Source: Wenxinia saemankumensis
GTDB lineage: Bacteria; Pseudomonadota; Alphaproteobacteria; Rhodobacterales; Rhodobacteraceae
DNA: 64,000 nt
NCBI RefSeq assembly: GCF_900141735.1
Contig: NZ_FQYO01000004.1
Location: forward strand, 248,001 to 312,000
Direction: 5' to 3'
In this document: piece by piece, positions 58,052-64,000 of the stretch
Layout: each line of letters starts with the position of its first letter
Numbering within the stretch: the first letter of the stretch is position 1
The notes under the pieces: model-generated
Database searches by the model: none
The model's input: only the letters and a program-made list of their open reading frames with translations
What the model was told of the DNA's origin: nothing
Program-made: the position numbers and the translations under genes

Positions 58052-59306
58052 GATGCACTCTGTCCCCGGCGACCCAGGTCCCGGTCACGACCCCCTCCAT
58101 CCGCGCGCCGTCGAAGGGGGTGTTCAGCGATTTCGATTTCAGCGTGAAGCGGTCCAGCACGAAGGGCCGGTCGGGGTCGAAGAGGACGAGGTCGGCCGGC
58201 GCGCCGGTCGTCAGCCGCCCGCACTCCAGCCCCAGCCGGCGGGCGGGGTTGGTCGACAGCGCCCGGAACAGCGCCGGCAGGTCCAGATGCCCCGCATGGA
58301 CGAGGCGCAGCGCGGCGGGCAGCAGGGTCTGCAACCCCACCGCCCCGCTGGCCGCGGCCTCGAAGGGCAGGCGCTTGCTCTCCTCGTCCTGCGGTTCGTG
58401 CATCGAGCAGAGCACGTCGATCAGGCCGCTCGCCAGCGCCTCGACCGCGGCCATCCGGTCGTCCTCGGCCCGGAGCGGCGGGGTCAGCTTGAAGAAGGTG
58501 CGGTAATCGCCGACGTCGAACTCGTTCAGCGTCAGGTGATGCACACTCACCCCAGCCGTGATGTCGAGGCCGCCCCGCTTCGCCCGTTCCAGCGCCGGAA
58601 GCGACCGCGCGGTGGTGATCTGGTCGACGTGCAGCCGTGCGCCGGTCATCTCGAGGAGGGCGATGTCGCGGTCCAGCGCCATCCGCTCGGCCATCGGGGA
58701 CGCGGCGGGCAGGCCGCGCAGCGAGGCGAACTTGCCCGAGGTCGCGACCGCGCCGCGCGACAGGCCGGGATCCTGCACGTGGCTCACCACCAGCGCGCCG
58801 CAGGAGCGGGCGTAGGTCAGCGCACGCGACAGGACGCGCGTGTCCTCGACCACCCGCAGCCCGTCCCCGAAGGCGACGGCGCCGGCATCCGACAGGAACC
58901 CGATCTCGGTCATCTCGCGCCCGGCCAGGCGCTTGGTCAGCGCGGCCATGGGCAGCACGCGCACGGGCGATTCGCTCGCGGCGCGGCGGGCGACGAATTC
59001 CAGCGTCTCGGGCGTGTCGATCGGCGGGTCGGTATCGGCGCGGGTGACGATCGTCGTCACGCCCCCCGCCGCCGCGGCCCGCCCGGCGGAGCGGAAGCTC
59101 TCCTTGTGGCGGGCCCCCGGCTCGCCGACCTTGACGCCGAGATCGACGATCCCGGGGGCGAGGCAGAGGCCGCCGCAATCGATCACCTCGGCATCCTCGG
59201 GCACGGGCCCGTCCGCGATGCGGCCGTCCTGCACCAGCAGGTCGCCACGCCGCTCCTCCCCGGCCTCGGGGTCGATCAGCCTCGCGTCGCGGAAGAGTGT
59301 CGCCAT
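58044..59306 (-). CDS. pyrC: Dihydroorotase-like protein lacking canonical metal ligands (PyrC, probable pseudoenzyme)
   Basis: 420 residues from ATG 59306. The barrel and the metal-ligand layout of class I dihydroorotase are recognisable, but the D-x-H-x-H-x-R-E-P-G motif reads D55-L-G-V-K-V-G-E-P-G, so both histidines and the Arg are lost. SHVQDPG keeps one His (176) and VSVHHL keeps the pair at 256-257. The DHAPH-type motif reads SMHEPQ, with Asp replaced by Met (302). Known alphaproteobacterial PyrC next to PyrB shares this degeneracy and is thought to support ATCase. Coupled to plsY. Confidence 0.9.
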   Translation of the reverse strand: MATLFRDARLIDPEAGEERRGDLLVQDGRIADGPVPEDAEVIDCGGLCLAPGIVDLGVKVGEPGARHKESFRSAGRAAAAGGVTTIVTRADTDPPIDTPETLEFVARRAASESPVRVLPMAALTKRLAGREMTEIGFLSDAGAVAFGDGLRVVEDTRVLSRALTYARSCGALVVSHVQDPGLSRGAVATSGKFASLRGLPAASPMAERMALDRDIALLEMTGARLHVDQITTARSLPALERAKRGGLDITAGVSVHHLTLNEFDVGDYRTFFKLTPPLRAEDDRMAAVEALASGLIDVLCSMHEPQDEESKRLPFEAAASGAVGLQTLLPAALRLVHAGHLDLPALFRALSTNPARRLGLECGRLTTGAPADLVLFDPDRPFVLDRFTLKSKSLNTPFDGARMEGVVTGTWVAGDRVHHA

Positions 59307-59352
59307 GTGCGGCGGGGTAGCGCGGGGGCGGGGGGCTGGCAAGCGGGCGCGG

Positions 59353-59964
59353 TCACTCGCGCATCTGCCGCCGCATCAGGCCGAAGACCCGCCGGGCGTC
59401 GTCGATCCGTCGGAACCCCACCGGCGTCGTCCAGCTGCGCGCCGGCCGCATCCGGCCGTTGCGCCGCCTTGCGGGGCGTTGATGCCGGTCGCGGGCGAAC
59501 CAGACCGTCCCGGGATCGCCGTCCTCGAGCCGCAGGTCCTCCCAGTCTCCGGTCTCGATGCAGCGCAGGTTCCGCCGGCCGAGGGACTGCGTCGCGATAT
59601 AGGCGGCGCGGTCGGTGAGCGTGTACCACGTCCGGCCATGCCGCCAGGCATCGAGAACATGCCGCCCGATCGCCTGATGAAGCCCGATCGCCACGAAGAT
59701 CAGCCCGAAGAGCGGGAAGATCGAGAACAGTGCAGGCGCGTCTCCCGGCGGCGCCATGCTCGCCGCCATGCCCGTCCAGAGAAGGCCGAACCCCGCGAAG
59801 ACCAGTCCGAACACCGCCTCGACCGACAGGATGCGGCCCCAGTCGATCCCGGCCCGAGGCCGGCCCTGCCAGAGGATGCGTTCGCCCGGGGCGAGGATAT
59901 CCTCCCACCCGGCGGGCGGTGTCGGGGCGGGACCGGCAGCGGCCGGCGGATCGGTCAGGGTCAT
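59353..59964 (-). CDS. Membrane protein with PH-like domain, unknown function
   Basis: 203 residues. Two hydrophobic helices (ILSVEAVFGLVFAGFGLLWTGMAASM and LFSIFPLFGLIFVAIGLHQAI) followed by RTWYTLTDRAAYIATQSLGRRNLRCIETGDWEDLRLEDGDPGTVWFARD, like small bacterial PH domains. Start taken at ATG 59964; a TTG 18 bases upstream is possible. Sits within the pyrB-pyrC cluster. Confidence 0.75.
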   Translation of the reverse strand: MTLTDPPAAAGPAPTPPAGWEDILAPGERILWQGRPRAGIDWGRILSVEAVFGLVFAGFGLLWTGMAASMAPPGDAPALFSIFPLFGLIFVAIGLHQAIGRHVLDAWRHGRTWYTLTDRAAYIATQSLGRRNLRCIETGDWEDLRLEDGDPGTVWFARDRHQRPARRRNGRMRPARSWTTPVGFRRIDDARRVFGLMRRQMRE

Positions 59965-60021
59965 GGATGGGCGTCCGTGCAAAGTTGCGCGGGGGGATGG
60001 TCCCCGCGCCGCGCCCCTGCG

Positions 60022-60558
60022 TCAACCGGCGAGCCAGAGGAACAGCACGACCGCCAGCAGCAGCAGCGCCAGCGTCACGACGAGGGCGCCGCGGCTGCGG
60101 GGACCGCGGACCGGGGCGCCCGCCTCGGCCATGTCGGCCGGACCCTTCGCCGACCCGCTGTCCAGCACGATCCCCGGCGTCTCGGCCTCGGCCTCGGTCC
60201 AGGTGCCGACCCAGCGCAGGGGCGGGCGGACCACGACCGCGGTCCCGCGCCCCTCGAAGGCACCGGACATGACCAGCGCGACATGCCCCTCCAGCCCGTC
60301 CAGCAGCGCCGCGTCCGGCTCCAGCGCCTCATGCGCGACGCCCTGCCCGCTATGCAGGTACCCCCGCAGGCCGAGCCCGCGCAGATCGGACAGGTCGAAG
60401 ACCTCGACATGCCGGGCGGACAGGCCGGGAACGCCCAGCGCCTGCGCCACGCTGCCCGGCGCGGCCTCGGCGAAGCGTTTCGCCTCCCCGGGGGGCAGGT
60501 CCACGTCGAAGACGCGGACCTGGCCGCGCTCGTGCGGGGGAATGTGCATCTCGGTCAT
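60022..60558 (-). CDS. Membrane-tailed protein of unknown function in the pyrB-pyrC cluster
   Basis: 178 residues from ATG 60558. Soluble N-terminal domain (MTEMHIPPHERGQVRVFDVDLPPGEAKRFAEAAPG, ALGVPGLSARHVEVFDLSDLRGLGLRGYL) and a C-terminal membrane helix SRGALVVTLALLLLAVVLFLWLAG. No recognised fold. Gene order pyrB-this-PH-like-pyrC-plsY is seen in relatives. Upstream longer frame lacks a ribosome site. Confidence 0.75.
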   Translation of the reverse strand: MTEMHIPPHERGQVRVFDVDLPPGEAKRFAEAAPGSVAQALGVPGLSARHVEVFDLSDLRGLGLRGYLHSGQGVAHEALEPDAALLDGLEGHVALVMSGAFEGRGTAVVVRPPLRWVGTWTEAEAETPGIVLDSGSAKGPADMAEAGAPVRGPRSRGALVVTLALLLLAVVLFLWLAG

Positions 60559-60786
60559 GGACGGCCCTCCTGTCGGGAACCGACGCACGGGGCGGCCGGG
60601 CAGTTCCGGCCGGTCGGTCCCGGGGCCGCAACCGGCCCCGCTACGATGCATCCGGCTCGGCGGGGCGGCGTGGCCGGGCGGCCGATCGTGGCCCGCGCCA
60701 CCCCGTCGCGCCACGGACGGCGTGCGGGCCGGGCAGGACCGCCTTCCGCGATCCGTCCGGGCCCGGGGGGTGGCGTGGCCCGGCCG

Positions 60787-61743
<957 letters not shown>

Positions 61744-61885
61744 GGGGGGCTCCTTCCGCCTGTGCGGGCCGGTGATACGCGCCGCGGGGCCGGAGGGAAA
61801 GGCGCCGCCCGGCCCGCCCCCCATTGCCTCCCTTGCCCCGATTGCCCCCGTCGCCCCTGCCCCGGGCTTGGGCTAGGCTGGGCCC

Positions 61886-62701
61886 ATGTCCGACACACCG
61901 ACCGAATCGCCCGACCCGGCAAAGGCACGCGCCCTGCTCGCCGCGCTCGCCTGGCAGGTCGAGCTCGGCGCGGACGAGGCCATCGCGGACGACCCGTTCG
62001 ACCGCTACGAGGCCGTCCCGACCGAGCGGCGCCCCGCCGCACCGGCCGCCGCGCCGGACGCCCCGCCGCCGGTCGAGCGCCCGGCCGAGGTGGACGCCGC
62101 CGCCGCCGCGCAGGCGGCCGCGCAGAGCGCCGGATCGGTCGAGGATCTGGCCGCGGCGCTGCAATCCTTCCCCCATTGCGAGTTGCGGCGCGGGGCGCGC
62201 AGCTTCGCCTTCGCGGACGGGCGGATCGAGGCGCGGGTGATGATCGTGGGAGAGGCGCCCGACCGCGCCGCCGACCGCGAGGGGCGCCCCTTCGCCGGGG
62301 CGGAAGGCGCGCTGCTCGACCGGATGCTCGCCGCGATCGGGCTGTCGCGGCAGGCGTCCGATCCCGCGCGCGCCGCCTACCTGACCCTCGTCAGCCCCTG
62401 GCGCCTGCCCCCCGACGGCCGGATCGAGGCGCCGGACATGGAGGTGCTCTCCGCCTTCCTCGCGCGGCACGTCGCGCTGGCGCAGCCCGATCTGCTGGTC
62501 CTGATGGGCAACCTGCCGTGCAAGGCCCTGCTAGGCGAGGACGGGATCACCCGCCTGCGCGGCCAGTGGGGCGAGGCGCTGGGCCGCCCGGCCTTGCCCA
62601 TGCGTCCACCGGGCTACCTGCTGGAGAGGCCCGCCGCCAAGCGCCAGGCATGGGCGGACCTGCTATCTCTCCGAGCCAGGCTGGAGGCCGCCTCCTCATG
62701 A
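61886..62701 (+). CDS. Uracil-DNA glycosylase family-4-like protein with altered catalytic motifs
   Basis: 271 residues. A ~90-residue Ala/Pro-rich N-terminal part precedes the UDG fold. Motif 1 reads GEAPD (122-126) instead of GEAPG; where family-4 enzymes have NVLPWRPP the sequence is YLTLVSPWRLP (165-175), losing the Asn; motif 2 reads LPMRPPGYLL (237-246) instead of FHPAYLL, losing the catalytic His. Only one of the usual FeS cysteines is seen near each end. It may have lost or changed activity. Coupled to the next gene by ATGA. Confidence 0.85.
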   Translation: MSDTPTESPDPAKARALLAALAWQVELGADEAIADDPFDRYEAVPTERRPAAPAAAPDAPPPVERPAEVDAAAAAQAAAQSAGSVEDLAAALQSFPHCELRRGARSFAFADGRIEARVMIVGEAPDRAADREGRPFAGAEGALLDRMLAAIGLSRQASDPARAAYLTLVSPWRLPPDGRIEAPDMEVLSAFLARHVALAQPDLLVLMGNLPCKALLGEDGITRLRGQWGEALGRPALPMRPPGYLLERPAAKRQAWADLLSLRARLEAASS

Positions 62702-63288
62702 AGATACTCGCCTTTTCCGATCTGCATCTCGATACAGGGGCCGCCGACAGGCTGCTCGCCATGGCCGCCGACGCCGACCTCGTCCTCGGGGCCGGGGATT
62801 TCGCCGACCGGCACATGGGCCTCGCCGATTTCATGGACCGGCTGGAGCCGATCGCCGGCAAGGCGGTCTACGTGCCCGGCAACAACGAGAGCGTGGAGGC
62901 CCTGCGCGGCGCCACCTCGGCCACGGTCCTGCACGGTCAGAGCGTGGAGCGGGGCGGCCTGACGATCCTCGGCCTCGGCGCCGGGATCCCGCCCCTCGGG
63001 ACGAAGGACTGGGAGAGCTGGGATCTCGGCGAGAGCGCGGCCGAGACGCTGCTCGCCCCGTTCGAGGGCTGCGACATCCTGCTGACCCATTCGCCGCCGC
63101 AGGGAATCGCGGACGAGCATTCCGAGCTCGGCCCCCTCGGTTCGGAGGCGCTGCGCCGCGCGGCCGAACGGCTGGCGCCGCGGCTGATGGTCTTCGGCCA
63201 TGTCCACGATTGCTGGGGACAGGGCGGCACGATCGGCGAGACGCGGTGCCGCAACCTCGGCCCCGAGGGCTGGTGGGCAGAGCCGTGA
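62698..63288 (+). CDS. Metallophosphoesterase
   Basis: 196 residues. All calcineurin-like motifs are present: FSDLHLD, LGAGDFADRH, GNNES, THSPPQG and FGHVHDCWG. Small cytosolic enzyme, likely phosphodiesterase or phosphatase; substrate unknown. Starts at the ATG overlapping the UDG-like stop and ends in GTGA overlap with moaB, so the three are co-translated. Confidence 0.9.
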   Translation: MKILAFSDLHLDTGAADRLLAMAADADLVLGAGDFADRHMGLADFMDRLEPIAGKAVYVPGNNESVEALRGATSATVLHGQSVERGGLTILGLGAGIPPLGTKDWESWDLGESAAETLLAPFEGCDILLTHSPPQGIADEHSELGPLGSEALRRAAERLAPRLMVFGHVHDCWGQGGTIGETRCRNLGPEGWWAEP

Positions 63289-63815
63289 GCGAGCGGGACT
63301 TCCTGCCCGTCCGCATCGCGGTGCTGACCGTCTCGGACACCCGCAGCAGTGCCGACGACCGCTCGGGCGACACGCTGGTCGAGCGGCTGGAGGGCGCGGG
63401 CCACGTCCTCGCCGCCCGCGGGATCCTGCCGGACGATCGCGCGGCGATCGCGGCGCGCCTGCGGAGCTGGTGCGCCGATGACGGCATCGACGTCATCCTG
63501 ACGACCGGGGGGACCGGGCTGACCGGGCGCGACGTGACGGTCGAGGCGCATCGCGACGTCTACGAGAAGGAGATCGACGCCTTCGGCACGGTCTTCACCC
63601 TCGTCTCGATGAACAAGATCGGAACGAGCGCAGTGCAGTCCCGCGCGACCGGCGGCGTGGCGATGGGTACCTACCTCTTCGCCCTGCCCGGCAGCCCCGG
63701 CGCCTGCCGCGACGCCTGGGACGAGATCCTCGCCCCCCAGCTCGACTACCGTCACCGTCCCTGCAACTTCGTCGAGATCATGCCGCGGCTGGACGAGCAC
63801 CTGCGCCGGAAGTGA
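63285..63815 (+). CDS. moaB: Molybdopterin adenylyltransferase (MoaB/MogA family)
   Basis: 176 residues starting at GTG 63285, overlapping the phosphoesterase stop. VRIAVLTVSDTRSSADDRSGDTLVERLEGAGH and the TTGGTGLTGRDVTVEA and FALPGSPGACRDAWDEI blocks are the MoaB/MogA signature. Adenylylates molybdopterin before Mo insertion. Followed by a tandem repeat region. Confidence 0.93.
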   Translation: MSERDFLPVRIAVLTVSDTRSSADDRSGDTLVERLEGAGHVLAARGILPDDRAAIAARLRSWCADDGIDVILTTGGTGLTGRDVTVEAHRDVYEKEIDAFGTVFTLVSMNKIGTSAVQSRATGGVAMGTYLFALPGSPGACRDAWDEILAPQLDYRHRPCNFVEIMPRLDEHLRRK

Positions 63816-63853
63816 CGGCCTGCCCCGGGGCGGACCGGCCCTCGGGTTCGGCG

Positions 63854-64000
63854 GGGTGGGTGCGACCCACCTTGCGGGCCGGCAGGGGTGAGGCGCAGCG
63901 TCGGTCCATCCGCGACGCGCGGGGATCGGGGGGTGGGTGCGACCCACCCTACGGGCCGGCGGGGAGTGAGGCGCATCGTCGGTCCATCCGCGACGCGCGG
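63854..64000. repeat. Tandem direct repeat with palindromic core
   Basis: Two copies of a roughly 77-base-period unit, 63854-63922 and 63931-64000, near identical over 69 bases and ending in CGCGACGCGCGG. Each starts with GGTGGGTGCGACCCACC, a 7-base inverted repeat with a GCG loop. The array reaches the window end and may continue. Located downstream of moaB. Confidence 0.85.

Overview
This 64 kb window is a continuous piece of a very GC-rich alphaproteobacterial chromosome, most likely Rhodobacterales (Rhodobacteraceae/Paracoccaceae). The support is gene content and order: hslO-NUDIX-cca followed by two ABC exporters; DUF3576-leuS-lptE-holA; pyrB-two small genes-pyrC-plsY; a CnoX/LON/Trm112 block; plant-type gshA; and a CenR-like orphan response regulator. 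Gene density is high, starts and stops often overlap (ATGA, GTGA, TGATG), and codon use looks uniform. I see no rRNA, tRNA, insertion sequence, phage gene or CRISPR array, so this reads as core genome rather than an island.

Layout. 1-8.4 kb (minus): end-truncated RlmD/TrmA-type RNA methyltransferase, P-loop kinase, two ABC exporter half-transporters with a possible 10-codon leader ORF, CCA-adding enzyme, CoA-type NUDIX hydrolase, Hsp33. 8.4-15.5 kb (mostly plus): NUDIX hydrolase, membrane protein, argG, SCP2-like, DUF2141 and DUF1810 proteins, then a 2-hydroxyacid dehydrogenase / beta-hydroxyacid dehydrogenase / HpcH-type aldolase cluster that could handle sugar acids. 15.9-25.3 kb: FtsK, DapC-like aminotransferase, amidase, UbiH-type monooxygenase, Trm112-like, LON-domain protein, CnoX-like chaperedoxin. 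25.4-31.7 kb: SGNH hydrolase, a translationally coupled trio (Tat-exported FAD oxidoreductase, 4-TM protein, unknown membrane-anchored protein), xthA, a small secreted protein, a CenR-like regulator.

31.8-40.5 kb: ribA-small membrane protein-L,D-transpeptidase, YggS, an acidic porin with a clear terminator, DUF3576, leuS, lptE, holA. 40.6-44.3 kb: yjbH-yjbF exopolysaccharide genes followed by two tandem paralogous small secreted proteins, each with its own candidate promoter and terminator. 44.5-49.7 kb: asparaginase, three consecutive IalB-family secreted proteins, rlmN, an unknown protein, DUF2945. 49.9-57.3 kb: coiled-coil membrane protein, BON-like/OmpA protein, ubiA and rsmE in head-to-head contact, GNAT protein, membrane proteins, gshA. 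57.4-63.8 kb: plsY, a pyrC whose metal-site residues are replaced, two small membrane proteins, pyrB, then a UDG-like gene with altered catalytic motifs coupled to a metallophosphoesterase and MoaB.

Most worth a second look: the dihydroorotase pseudoenzyme beside pyrB; the UDG homologue lacking its catalytic Asn and His; the FAD-oxidoreductase trio; the YjbHF locus with duplicated YjbE-like peptides; the IalB triplet; the 10-codon ORF upstream of the ABC exporters; and two dispersed/tandem repeat families. All statements rest on reading the sequence and remembered family motifs; no database search was run.
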